Positions 8,322 through 15,878 of a stretch of 43,209 nt of DNA are shown one piece after another. The stretch's first letter is position 1. Each line of letters opens with the position of its first letter. The translations under genes were made by a program, and so were the position numbers. The notes beneath the pieces were generated by a model, which was given only the letters and a program-made list of their open reading frames with translations, made no database searches and was not told where the DNA came from. Origin of the DNA: an uncultured Lachnospiraceae bacterium (GTDB lineage Bacteria; Bacillota; Clostridia; Lachnospirales; Lachnospiraceae); the NCBI GenBank assembly GCA_910578475.1, contig CAJTRK010000029.1:1-43209 (forward strand), given 5' to 3'.

Positions 8322-10086
8322 ATTCTTTTTCCTCCCTGTCCGCTTTCTCTAACAACAAGTTATCAATTACAAATCCGGCGCTGAGCATATCCGGCATAAT
8401 CTCCTCTTCCGGCTCATAACATTCCACCATGCCATATAATCTGCTTACCCGCCTTGCACCTGCCGGAATCGCATAATTATACTTTTTATAATACCTTCTG
8501 AGCAATTCTTTCAATTTCTTATCTGTCCGCGCATTTAAAAAAGGATTAACGAACGATTGCTTCTTTTTTCCCTCCTTGCTCAGATAGATGAAATACCTTG
8601 CTATCTGTCCGACTGCAAAATAATATTCCCTGTCGTCCTGAATCCCCATATATTCATCCGCAATCATTTTTGTTCTCAGATTCTTTCTTATTTCCACAGA
8701 AAAATCTGCCATGTTCTCTCCTCCTTTTGCAAAATACTGCATCAATGATAGTCTCAAATTAAGCTGCTTCGCCGCTTTCAACATATACTCATTCAGAATG
8801 GAAGATTTAATCAGTTCCATTGACATCTTATCCAACAGCCCTCTCATCTCTCTGCCATTCCCGAGACGCAGCCACCCGAATAATTTTCTCCGCGAAGTCA
8901 GAAGCATTCTTTTTAAGACTTCATCGGTAATCTTTATTTTCTCTTCTTCTGAAAAATAATTGGAAATCAATGTTCTGGAAAAGAAAATATCATCAATCAT
9001 CTCTTCCAGTTCCTGTCTTGTTTCACAGGTTTTACCAAATTCGTATTCAGGGTTTCTCCTGTCCTCTATCCCTAATTTATTTTCATATACAAACGGTTCT
9101 TTCAAACGATTATCCCAAAAAGGAACCACATCCTGGTCGTGAATCTCAACTTCTTTTCCTTTCTTAATTCTCAGGTAAAAGCCGCTGATTCTATCCTGTG
9201 GATATTCACTATTCCCGCAGGCGCAAAAATCGCCACGCTTCATATCAACATAAATATTGTATTTCCCTACCATTGCGAAGTTCATCAGATAATCAAAGAA
9301 CTGTTTCTGCAGCATGACTTCTTCTCGATTCAGCAGGTACGGCGCGACGCTTTTACGCGTCTTGATTGATAAAAAGGGTTTTTTGGCATTCATGCCCTGG
9401 TTGTTATCCGGCAGTCCGAACACTTCATCATTGATAACGACATTATATTGGTTGCTGTTATAAATATTCGGTATAAAATATCGGTCCCCTTCTTTTTGAT
9501 AGGTTTCTTTTTCCGCTTCAAAAAATATTTTCAGATAATCTTTTTTCTGGAAGTCAATTTGCACATTCCATTCTTTCTTTACATATTCTTCGAGCATAAA
9601 AATATGGTTGTCTATCCATTCCTTATTTTTTTGCAAATTTTCCATATCTACCGGCCCGATTTCTGCTTCCAGCTTTTGATAAATGGACAGCGATTTCGTT
9701 TTTTCACATTTTCTTTCCGGATGCGCCAGAACATGATAATAACCATCAATAACCTGCTGCGTCAATTTCCCGTTTAGAAAACTTTCTTTCTTAACCCAAA
9801 AGGACAGATAATTATTGGAATGAATGATTTTTTCCGTATCCTGCGGTTTATTCATGGAAATCAAATCGCTATGATAATCATAATAGAGAAATTCCTGAAA
9901 AAATTCGGCATTTCTGTTTATTTCTCCGGTCTTCTTATCCAGCCGAAATTCGGTTACTTCTTTTATCTTTCCGTCCGTTCCTACCAGTATGTAAGTTCCG
10001 TCTTTGGGAACATAATCGCCTAAAATACGCCTTTCCCTTTCTTCCTCGGTATAACTTCCGAATATTTCAAGGCATTCACCTAACAT
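8314..10086 (-). CDS. cas8b: Cas8b (Csh1 type), large Cascade subunit
   Basis: Cas8b is the large subunit that recognises the PAM and helps recruit Cas3. The start is taken as ATG at 10086, which has GGAGG 6 nt upstream; the six extra upstream residues in the open frame lack such a signal. The protein is 590 aa. The segment SNNYLSFWVKKESFLNGKL and the later Cys pair DFCACGNSEYPQD are typical of the Csh1/TM1802 group of I-B large subunits. Subtype assignment within Cas8b is by resemblance and position. It lies between cas6 and cas7. Confidence 0.9.
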   Translation of the reverse strand: MLGECLEIFGSYTEEERERRILGDYVPKDGTYILVGTDGKIKEVTEFRLDKKTGEINRNAEFFQEFLYYDYHSDLISMNKPQDTEKIIHSNNYLSFWVKKESFLNGKLTQQVIDGYYHVLAHPERKCEKTKSLSIYQKLEAEIGPVDMENLQKNKEWIDNHIFMLEEYVKKEWNVQIDFQKKDYLKIFFEAEKETYQKEGDRYFIPNIYNSNQYNVVINDEVFGLPDNNQGMNAKKPFLSIKTRKSVAPYLLNREEVMLQKQFFDYLMNFAMVGKYNIYVDMKRGDFCACGNSEYPQDRISGFYLRIKKGKEVEIHDQDVVPFWDNRLKEPFVYENKLGIEDRRNPEYEFGKTCETRQELEEMIDDIFFSRTLISNYFSEEEKIKITDEVLKRMLLTSRRKLFGWLRLGNGREMRGLLDKMSMELIKSSILNEYMLKAAKQLNLRLSLMQYFAKGGENMADFSVEIRKNLRTKMIADEYMGIQDDREYYFAVGQIARYFIYLSKEGKKKQSFVNPFLNARTDKKLKELLRRYYKKYNYAIPAGARRVSRLYGMVECYEPEEEIMPDMLSAGFVIDNLLLEKADREEKEYE

Positions 10087-10128
10087 AAGCCACCTCCATA
10101 TCATAGCAGATTACTGCATTTCATCCTT

Positions 10129-10824
10129 TTACAGCCATCGAAAACAGCAAAATCCGTATCCTCTCGCATTCATTTCACCAAGTCCCCCACCGACAGCCAT
10201 CTGTGCCAGTTTCTGCGCTGTTCCATTCTCCGCAATATGCAGGCGGGGCTTGTCCCCCAGGAGTTTGATTCCTTTATATTCTATTGATACAGGCGATTTG
10301 TTCAAAAATTCGATTCCGGTAAAAAATTCAAAATCTTCCTCCAATTTTTCGCCATAGAACTGTTTCCATTTTTTCAGCAGATTTACTTTCAATCTTTCTT
10401 CAAACTGCTCCATAGAAAGCGAATCTCTCCAGTATCCGTTCCCGCATTTTAATATGACAGGCGTAAGAGGCCACATCATTTCAATATGCTTCTGTGGAAT
10501 CAGCCTGACCTCTGCCGTAAGCGCTTTCATCGTTTCCGAGTGACCGTTTACCACCTGTTTTTCAAAAAAATAAGCAAGATTCCTGTCGATTGTGCGAATT
10601 GTCAGGGTATAAATTGTATTCTTATGGTAGATTTTATCCGGCTCAATTGGATATAAGGAATCATAGCAATAATTTTTATATTGATTCACATTGTGTAATT
10701 TTGCAAGTTCCTCATTCTGAACCAGCTCCTTATCAATAAAGGCCGCTAGTGCCGCCTGAATTTTAGATGCCGGAATATCTTTCAAAAGATACATCTTTAG
10801 TCTAATCTGCATTACATTTACCAT
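10129..10824 (-). CDS. cas6: Cas6, crRNA-processing endoribonuclease
   Basis: Cas6 cuts the pre-crRNA inside each repeat, leaving the 8-nt handle. The 231-aa length matches I-B Cas6. The C-terminal glycine-rich RNA-binding loop GGGLGEMNARGYGF is diagnostic. Tyr and His residues near the N-terminus (YKNYCYDSLYPIE; IYHKNTIYT) may supply catalysis, though I cannot fix which. The start ATG has GGGAG 6 nt upstream. It is the first gene of the cas operon. Its promoter contains the seed-matching site at 10912-10922, so its own expression would be the first affected by Cascade-guided repression. Confidence 0.95.
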   Translation of the reverse strand: MVNVMQIRLKMYLLKDIPASKIQAALAAFIDKELVQNEELAKLHNVNQYKNYCYDSLYPIEPDKIYHKNTIYTLTIRTIDRNLAYFFEKQVVNGHSETMKALTAEVRLIPQKHIEMMWPLTPVILKCGNGYWRDSLSMEQFEERLKVNLLKKWKQFYGEKLEEDFEFFTGIEFLNKSPVSIEYKGIKLLGDKPRLHIAENGTAQKLAQMAVGGGLGEMNARGYGFCCFRWL

Positions 10825-10876
10825 AACTTTCTCCCGCCTGTCATCTCTCTATTCAACTGAACCTGTACTTTCTTAG

Positions 10877-10905
10877 ATTATATAGGATATATTCATTATC
10901 CGCAA
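10877..10905 (-). promoter_or_regulatory. Main cas operon promoter
   Basis: Minus strand: TTGCGG (10900-10905) and perfect TATAAT (10877-10882), 17 nt apart. The predicted start is near 10870, giving a ~45-nt 5' leader before cas6. The weak -35 suggests low basal strength or regulation. Confidence 0.75.
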
Positions 10906-10911
10906 GTTTTT

Positions 10912-10925
10912 CCCTAATATTTTGA
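10912..10925 (-). promoter_or_regulatory. Predicted Cascade target site (seed match plus PAM) in the cas promoter
   Basis: Minus strand reads TCA (10923-10925) followed by AAATATTAGGG (10922-10912). These 11 nt equal the first 11 nt of the spacer of the repeat-spacer-repeat element at 11547-11634. TCA is in the position of a type I PAM and, from memory, is among those used by clostridial I-B systems. A bound Cascade would extend leftward from here over the -35 box (10900-10905). Matching stops after position 11, as in crRNA-like regulators that bind without triggering cleavage. Confidence 0.75.
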
Positions 10926-10957
10926 GATTTTTTTCTACAAGTAACAAACTCTTCATT

Positions 10958-11491
10958 TCATAATACTTTTTCATAAAGATGATACCAGGGAAGTCCATAT
11001 TGTTCATATCCAAGACTTACAGGTCCTATGAACTGATATCCGCATTTTTGATAAAGCTGCTCGGCAGGGGTATTTCCTTTTACAACATCAAGTCTGATGC
11101 TTACGCACCCCTCTTTTCGCGCTGCCTGTTCGGCAAACAGCAACAGCTCTTTCCCTACGCCGCACTTTAGAAAATCAGGATGGACGGCGAGCGTATAAAT
11201 TACATAAATGTACCTGTAATCATCCTCCGTCAGCCATTTCCCATTTTTATACCCTTCCTCCGGCTCGTGTTTTATAATAATCGTTCCTGCAATTTTCTCC
11301 CCAACCTGGGCAACATACAATACATTTTCCGTCACCCCTTTTTCCGCATCACAGCGAGCCGGATAAATGCCCTTTTTCCATCCGGGATAATTTATGTGCG
11401 CGTCCAGGTAATCGCATATATCCTCATATAGCATTTCGATACAATCAATATCTGCATCCACGGCTTTTCTAATATAAATATTCTGTTTCAC
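10958..11491 (-). CDS. GNAT-family N-acetyltransferase
   Basis: This is an acyl-CoA-dependent acetyltransferase of unknown substrate. The start is taken as GTG at 11491 because GGAGGAGG lies 9 nt upstream; 177 aa. The N-terminal IYIRKAVDADIDCIEMLY, the VIYTLAVHPDFLKCGVGKELLLF acetyl-CoA site (Q/RxxGxG/A variant), and the ending GNTPAEQLYQKCGYQFIGP are standard GNAT motifs. It sits between the mini-crRNA element and cas6, where toxin genes of CreTA modules are sometimes found. It resembles ordinary stand-alone GNATs rather than toxin GNATs, and its own upstream region contains no second copy of the seed. Confidence 0.88.
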   Translation of the reverse strand: MKQNIYIRKAVDADIDCIEMLYEDICDYLDAHINYPGWKKGIYPARCDAEKGVTENVLYVAQVGEKIAGTIIIKHEPEEGYKNGKWLTEDDYRYIYVIYTLAVHPDFLKCGVGKELLLFAEQAARKEGCVSIRLDVVKGNTPAEQLYQKCGYQFIGPVSLGYEQYGLPWYHLYEKVL

Positions 11492-11531
11492 AAATGGAAT
11501 CCTCCTCCGCACGCTGCGCACAATTCGCAAA

Positions 11532-11552
11532 AACAATCTGTAATGGATTGTT
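11532..11552 (-). terminator. Weak terminator-like hairpin after the mini-crRNA
   Basis: A perfect 7-bp stem (AACAATC at 11532-11538, GATTGTT at 11546-11552) with a 7-nt loop runs into five Ts on the minus strand. It is AT-rich and therefore weak, but correctly placed to end the trmD/mini-crRNA transcript. Confidence 0.45.
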
Positions 11553-11634
11553 ACACCAGTCGTGTTATTGTTTATCTTCCTGTTTCAGTTCACCCTAATA
11601 TTTTTTCAAATACACCTGCATGTTCTCATTTATC
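11547..11634 (-). ncRNA. CreR-like mini-crRNA: diverged repeat, 27-nt spacer, degenerate repeat
   Basis: Minus strand, in order: a repeat-like unit at 11634-11604 (GATAAATGAGAACATG...GTATTTGAAA), which equals the array repeat except for a few changes and one extra central base; a 27-nt spacer at 11603-11577 starting AAATATTAGGG; and a second degenerate repeat at 11576-11547 (GATAAACAATAACA...), matching 12 of the first 14 repeat bases and about 18 of 30 overall. It begins 3 nt after the trmD stop, with no terminator between, so it may be carried on the 3' end of the trmD transcript. The spacer is shorter than array spacers. Its 5' 11 nt match the cas promoter site at 10912-10922. This is the architecture of the cas-regulating crRNA-like RNAs (CreR/CreA class) known from type I systems. 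Confidence 0.8.
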
Positions 11635-11637
11635 ATT

Positions 11638-12357
11638 TTATTTTTTCGAGCCTTCATCTTCTTGCCGCTTCGCCCATTTCTCATATAAATCCGGTCTCAG
11701 CCGCTTCGTCCGCTCAATGGACTGGGCAAGACGCCATTCGTCCACTTTCGCATGATTCCCCGAAAGAAGTATCTCGGGAACTTTTTTGTCCCGCCAGACT
11801 TCTGGGCGGGAATACTGGGGATATTCCAACAAATCATTGTGGAAAGACTCCGTCGTTGCGGATTCATCATTATGCAGAACGCCCGGAACCAGTCTCGCCA
11901 CGGCATCTACCATCACCATTGCCGGAAGCTCGCCGCCCGTCAGCACATAGTCCCCGATGGAAACATAATCCGTAACGATTTCTTCCAGAACGCGTTCGTC
12001 GATGCCTTCATAATGTCCGCATAAAAAAATCAGCTCTTCTTCTCCGGCCAGCTCCTGTGCCATTTCCTGATGAAATGTCTTTCCCTGAGGCGTCACATAA
12101 ATAACTCTCGCCTTTTTCCCGATTCTCTGCATTATCGACAACCAGGCATCATAAACAGGCTGTGCCTGCATCAGCATGCCGGCGCCTCCTCCGTAAGTAT
12201 AATCATCCACTTTTCCATGCTTATCCGTCGTATAGTCTCTGATATTGACCGCCTCAATGGAAATATGCTGTTTTTCCACCGCTCTGCCCAAGATGCTTGT
12301 ATGCAGTCCCTGCATGACCATCTCCGGAAAAAGCGTCATGATATGAAAATTAACCAC
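11638..12357 (-). CDS. trmD: tRNA (guanine-N1-)-methyltransferase TrmD
   Basis: TrmD methylates G37 of tRNAs with S-adenosylmethionine, preventing frameshifts. The 239-aa length is normal. The N-terminus FHIMTLFPEMV, the segment YTYGGGAGMLMQAQPVYDA, and the SPOUT knot LTGGELPAMVMVDAVARLVPGVL are diagnostic. It starts at GTG with AGGAG 6 nt upstream. It ends the ribosome/SRP operon after rimM. Its stop codon is followed within 3 nt by a CRISPR-repeat-like sequence, an unusual 3' end. Confidence 0.98.
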   Translation of the reverse strand: MVNFHIMTLFPEMVMQGLHTSILGRAVEKQHISIEAVNIRDYTTDKHGKVDDYTYGGGAGMLMQAQPVYDAWLSIMQRIGKKARVIYVTPQGKTFHQEMAQELAGEEELIFLCGHYEGIDERVLEEIVTDYVSIGDYVLTGGELPAMVMVDAVARLVPGVLHNDESATTESFHNDLLEYPQYSRPEVWRDKKVPEILLSGNHAKVDEWRLAQSIERTKRLRPDLYEKWAKRQEDEGSKK

Positions 12358-12398
12358 AAGTTTCTCCTGTCTGTAATAATTACCCGATAATCAGCGTA

Positions 12399-12908
12399 TT
12401 ACGCCAACAGCCCATCCATAATATGAACCGTGATGACCGATTCCTCCATATTGATTTTCAGAACACACTCTTTTATTGCCGGAAGCAGCGCTTCTTTTCC
12501 CTCTTCCGTTTCCACAACATAAACGTCGTTTGCGCCGGTTTCCAGCACGTCTTTCAGCATTCCGAAAGGTTCTCCCGCATCCGTTACGACCTTCATTCCA
12601 ATCAGGTCGGCAATAAAATATTCGTCTTTTTTTAATTTCACCGCTTTATCCCGCGGCACGAGCAGTCTGGCTCTCTTGTATTTCTCCATATCGTTGATGG
12701 AATCAAAATTTTTAAATTTCAGAATAACAAATTGCCTGAAAAATTTGACACCTTCAATTTCCAATGTCAGTCGTTCTTTTTCCGTTTCGAGAATCACTTC
12801 GTTCAGGTTCTTAAAGCGTTTTACATCATCCGTCATCGGAAAAACCTTGACTTCTCCCCGGATGCCATGTGTCTGTGTGATTACTCCGACTTGTAATTCA
12901 GATATCAT
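12399..12908 (-). CDS. rimM: Ribosome maturation factor RimM
   Basis: RimM binds ribosomal protein S19 and assists assembly of the 30S head. The 169-aa protein has the N-terminal barrel (VGVITQTHGIRGEVKVFPMTDD) and a C-terminal PRC-barrel (KLKKDEYFIADLIGMKVVTD). It stands directly before trmD, its usual partner. A hairpin resembling a terminator lies between khpA and this gene (12975-13004), so its expression may be reduced relative to rpsP and khpA, or depend on readthrough. Confidence 0.97.
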   Translation of the reverse strand: MISELQVGVITQTHGIRGEVKVFPMTDDVKRFKNLNEVILETEKERLTLEIEGVKFFRQFVILKFKNFDSINDMEKYKRARLLVPRDKAVKLKKDEYFIADLIGMKVVTDAGEPFGMLKDVLETGANDVYVVETEEGKEALLPAIKECVLKINMEESVITVHIMDGLLA

Positions 12909-12970
12909 TTTATGATTATGCCCTTTCCTTAACCTGCATGGCTGCAGGTCAAAACATCGGATACCATAGC

Positions 12971-13004
12971 AAAAACAGCCTCATGAAATTTTTCGTGAGG
13001 CTGT
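12971..13004 (-). terminator. Terminator or attenuator between khpA and rimM
   Basis: A 9-bp stem (ACAGCCTCA 12975-12983 with TGAGGCTGT 12996-13004), extended by further internal pairs, is followed on the minus strand by TTTTTGC. It lies within an otherwise continuous gene order, so partial termination is more likely than an operon end. Confidence 0.75.
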
Positions 13005-13010
13005 CAGTTT

Positions 13011-13238
13011 TTAAACAATTTCTACATCCACTCTTTTGTTGTCTTTTGAAGACGCCGCTTTCACCACCGAGCGGATGGCTTTTGCAATTCGTCCTTGTTT
13101 TCCAATGACCTTACCCATATCGGATGCCGCAACATGAAGCTCTATTGTAATATTTTTTCCCTCTTCCTTCTGTGTTACAACGACCTCATCCGGATTATCC
13201 ACAAGCGATTTTGCAATTACTTCTACCAATTCCTTCAT
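13011..13238 (-). CDS. khpA: KH-domain RNA-binding protein KhpA (YlqC)
   Basis: This small RNA chaperone-like protein of 75 aa consists of a single KH domain with the GxxG-type loop (GKVIGKQGRIAKAIRSVVKAA). In Firmicutes KhpA pairs with KhpB and affects cell division and RNA fate. It lies between rpsP and rimM, its standard place, with GGAGG just upstream of the ATG. Confidence 0.95.
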   Translation of the reverse strand: MKELVEVIAKSLVDNPDEVVVTQKEEGKNITIELHVAASDMGKVIGKQGRIAKAIRSVVKAASSKDNKRVDVEIV

Positions 13239-13282
13239 AATCTACCTCCAGAAGTACAATAAACAGGTTCACTCTCTTATGT

Positions 13283-13525
13283 TTAAATAATTCCTGCGTT
13301 CTTAAAAATCTTATTGACAACTTCCGTAGGCTGTGCACCGTCCGCAATCCATTTCTTAGCCGCTTCTTCGTCCAGTTTGAAAGAGCTCGGCTCTGTGTTC
13401 GGGTCGTAAGTTCCGATTTCCGCAATACATCTTCCGTCTCTCGGGGACCGGGAATCTGCTACTACAATTCTGTAAAAAGGAGTTTTCTTCTTTCCCATTC
13501 TTCTTAATCTGATTTTAACTGCCAT
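13283..13525 (-). CDS. rpsP: 30S ribosomal protein S16
   Basis: S16 is a small-subunit assembly protein. The start is set at the ATG giving MAVKIRLRRMGKKKTPFYR, the invariant S16 opening, with GGAGG 8 nt upstream; the open frame upstream adds five residues without family support. 80 aa. The motif YDPNTEPSSFKLDEEAAKKW is typical. It follows ffh by about 50 nt. Confidence 0.98.
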   Translation of the reverse strand: MAVKIRLRRMGKKKTPFYRIVVADSRSPRDGRCIAEIGTYDPNTEPSSFKLDEEAAKKWIADGAQPTEVVNKIFKNAGII

Positions 13526-13578
13526 TTTTTCTGCCTCCATTGTAAAAATATTATTTGATAGTTTTATATTGAAAAGCC

Positions 13579-14940
13579 CTAAAAAGGGAGTTTTCCCATT
13601 CCGCCAAACATTCCGCGGCCTCTCTTGCCGCCGCCGAGCATACCCGGCATCTGTTTCATCATTTTCTGAGACTGTTCAAACTGTTTGATAAATCTGTTCA
13701 CAATGCTGATATCCACACCTGCGCCTCTGGCAATTCGGTGTTTTCTGCTTGGGTTGAGCAGCTTGGGATTCTGCCGCTCCTGAGGCGTCATACTCAGCAC
13801 GATGGCTTCCATACGGTTCATCTGCTTTTCATCAATCATCCCTTCGATATCGCCCATCTGTTTTCCCATACCGAGCATACCCAGAATACTGGAAATACCG
13901 CCCATGTTACGCATCTGTTTCATGCTTTCCAGATAGTCCTCAAAATCAAACTTGCCCTTTTTCATTCGGGCGGCCATCTGTTTTTCTTTTTCTTCATCGA
14001 TATCGATATTCTGCTGTGCCTTCTCAATCAGCGTGAGCACATCGCCCATGCCCAAAATTCGATTGGCCATACGGTCCGGATAAAACTGTTCCAAATCGGA
14101 AAGCTTCTCTCCCATGCCGACATACAAAATCGGTCTTCCCGTCACGGCTTTAATGGACAGGGCCGCACCGCCTCTGGAATCACCGTCCATTTTGGATAAG
14201 ATAACGCCGTCAATGCCTACTTTTTCGTCAAAGTCTTTCGCCACATTAACCGCATCCTGACCGGTCATGGCATCTACAACAAGTATTGTCTGATGTACCT
14301 CAACGTTGGCCTTGATTTCCTGGAGTTCCGCCATCATTTCTTCATCGATATGAAGACGGCCTGCGGTATCCAGAATCACAACATTGTGGCCTTCCTTCCT
14401 GGCGTGTTCCAGCGCCGCCTTTGCGATATCCACCGGTTTATGATGTTCTCCCAGTGAAAAAACATCTACCTGCTGCTTCTCTCCATTGATTTGCAGCTGT
14501 TTAATTGCCGCCGGCCTGTATACGTCACAGGCAACGAGCAGCGATTTTTTCCCTTTTAATTTCAGCTGTCCGGCCATTTTCGCCGTTGTCGTCGTTTTAC
14601 CGGCTCCCTGTAGGCCGCACATCATAATAACGGTAATTGCCTTTCCGGGCTGCATTTGGATTTCCGTTGTGTCCGAACCCATCAGCGCAATCATTTCTTC
14701 ATTTACGATTTTAATGACCATCTGGCCCGGATTTAATCCGTTCAGCACATCCTGGCCTACTGCCCGCTCTTCCACGGATTTCACAAACTGCTTAACGACT
14801 TTGAAATTGACATCGGCTTCCAACAACGCCATTTTAACTTCTTTCAGAGCAATTTTGACATCCTCTTCCGTTAAACGGCCCTTGCTTCTTAAATTTTTGA
14901 ATACATTCTGTAATTTATCCGTTAAACTTTCAAATGCCAT
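13579..14940 (-). CDS. ffh: Signal recognition particle GTPase Ffh (SRP54)
   Basis: Ffh binds signal peptides and 4.5S/scRNA and delivers ribosomes to FtsY. The 453-aa protein has the N domain, the G domain with GLQGAGKTTTTAK, DTAGRLHID and SKMDGDSRGGAAL, and a methionine-rich M domain (SMKQMRNMGGISSILGMLG...SGGKR-like Gly/Met tail) that binds RNA and signal sequences. It is co-transcribed with ylxM upstream and rpsP downstream. Its receptor FtsY is encoded at 21041-21967 in the same window. Confidence 0.98.
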   Translation of the reverse strand: MAFESLTDKLQNVFKNLRSKGRLTEEDVKIALKEVKMALLEADVNFKVVKQFVKSVEERAVGQDVLNGLNPGQMVIKIVNEEMIALMGSDTTEIQMQPGKAITVIMMCGLQGAGKTTTTAKMAGQLKLKGKKSLLVACDVYRPAAIKQLQINGEKQQVDVFSLGEHHKPVDIAKAALEHARKEGHNVVILDTAGRLHIDEEMMAELQEIKANVEVHQTILVVDAMTGQDAVNVAKDFDEKVGIDGVILSKMDGDSRGGAALSIKAVTGRPILYVGMGEKLSDLEQFYPDRMANRILGMGDVLTLIEKAQQNIDIDEEKEKQMAARMKKGKFDFEDYLESMKQMRNMGGISSILGMLGMGKQMGDIEGMIDEKQMNRMEAIVLSMTPQERQNPKLLNPSRKHRIARGAGVDISIVNRFIKQFEQSQKMMKQMPGMLGGGKRGRGMFGGMGKLPF

Positions 14941-14961
14941 ATACGAACCTCAATCGCCTTT

Positions 14962-15315
14962 CTATAACGCCTCCAGAATTTCTGCCGACAAATACCGCAG
15001 TTTTTGGCAATACACTGTCTTATCGCCGGTTTCATTCCGTTCATAGCATTTGGTCAGGTCATCTATTTCCTGAATCTTTTCTTTCATTTTCTGAAACCGG
15101 GCAATCAGCTTTAACTTCTTTTCATATCCCATCAATGCCTTATCACAGCGTTTCACAATATCATGTACGCCCTGTCTGGTGATGCCCTGCTCCTCCGCAA
15201 TTTCACTTAAAGAAAGATTTTCATATACGATGCTCTCGTATATCTGTCTCTGATGCGCGGTCAAAAGCTCTCCATAAAAATCATACAGCAAACCCTGTTC
15301 TACGATTTTCTCCAT
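14962..15315 (-). CDS. ylxM: YlxM family helix-turn-helix protein
   Basis: YlxM is a small sigma-70 region-4-like HTH protein invariably found before ffh in Firmicutes; it has been linked to SRP function. The 117-aa protein starts KIVEQGLLYDFYGELLTAHQRQIYE and has the HTH NLSLSEIAEEQGITRQGVHDIVKR. A GGGGGAAG ribosome binding site precedes the ATG. It is the first gene after the promoter at 15359-15387. Confidence 0.95.
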   Translation of the reverse strand: MEKIVEQGLLYDFYGELLTAHQRQIYESIVYENLSLSEIAEEQGITRQGVHDIVKRCDKALMGYEKKLKLIARFQKMKEKIQEIDDLTKCYERNETGDKTVYCQKLRYLSAEILEAL

Positions 15316-15358
15316 GATGCTTCCCCCATCGGATTATTTTTATACTCCGACCTTTGCT

Positions 15359-15387
15359 ATTCTACTATATTGGGATAGGGGTGTCAA
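15359..15387 (-). promoter_or_regulatory. Promoter of the ylxM-ffh-rpsP operon
   Basis: Minus strand: consensus TTGACA (15382-15387), 17 nt spacing, TAGAAT (15359-15364). This strong sigma-A type promoter likely drives ylxM through trmD and possibly the mini-crRNA beyond. Confidence 0.85.
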
Positions 15388-15450
15388 GTATTTTTTCTTG
15401 ACAAGTTGAAAGTTGCAGAATTTCATGAAACATTTCAGATTATGTAAACC

Positions 15451-15768
15451 TCATCCAATAAGAATATCAAACCCATGCTCTCTGCTGCCGAGGTAAAATC
15501 CCTGGCCGTCCGGGAGCATTTGCGGTTTATTCGGTAAAAGTCTTGTACCGTCCGCCAGAAAAGTGCCGTTCGTGGAACCGAGGTCAGTCAGAAATACGCC
15601 GACATCCGTATTCTGTATTCTGCAATGTACACCGCTGATTCCTCTCGCGGTTTCCGGATAGACCAGTTGGCACGCATTCGCATTACGCCCTATCGTTAAT
15701 TCCTGCTCCACTTCTATTTCCATATCTTCAAAAATTCCGGAACGACCTGCCAAACGTACTTCCTGCAT
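15451..15768 (-). CDS. Stand-alone FHA-domain protein
   Basis: The 105-aa protein is essentially one forkhead-associated domain, which binds phosphothreonine peptides. Visible motifs are LTIGRNANACQLVYPE (the GR loop), ISGVHCRI (S..H) and LTDLGSTNGTFLADG (the D-x-GSTNG-T strand), all needed for binding. There is no kinase beside it, so the partner is unknown. It may act as a small signalling adaptor under a Ser/Thr kinase elsewhere in the genome. It lies between ylxM and the DUF1905/C39-like gene. Confidence 0.9.
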   Translation of the reverse strand: MQEVRLAGRSGIFEDMEIEVEQELTIGRNANACQLVYPETARGISGVHCRIQNTDVGVFLTDLGSTNGTFLADGTRLLPNKPQMLPDGQGFYLGSREHGFDILIG

Positions 15769-15878
15769 CCTTCTTACCCACTTCCTTTCCCTCTATAACA
15801 AGAGGGCAGCATATCCTTCTGTCAACGTTCGCAGTCAGAAATACCGCCCTTTCTCTTCTTACATCACAATACCGTATA

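Noticed and set aside
10958..11634. A full CreTA toxin-antitoxin module
   Set aside because: The spacer seed matches the cas promoter, not a toxin promoter, and no small toxin gene with a second seed copy is visible; a CreR-like autoregulator fits better.
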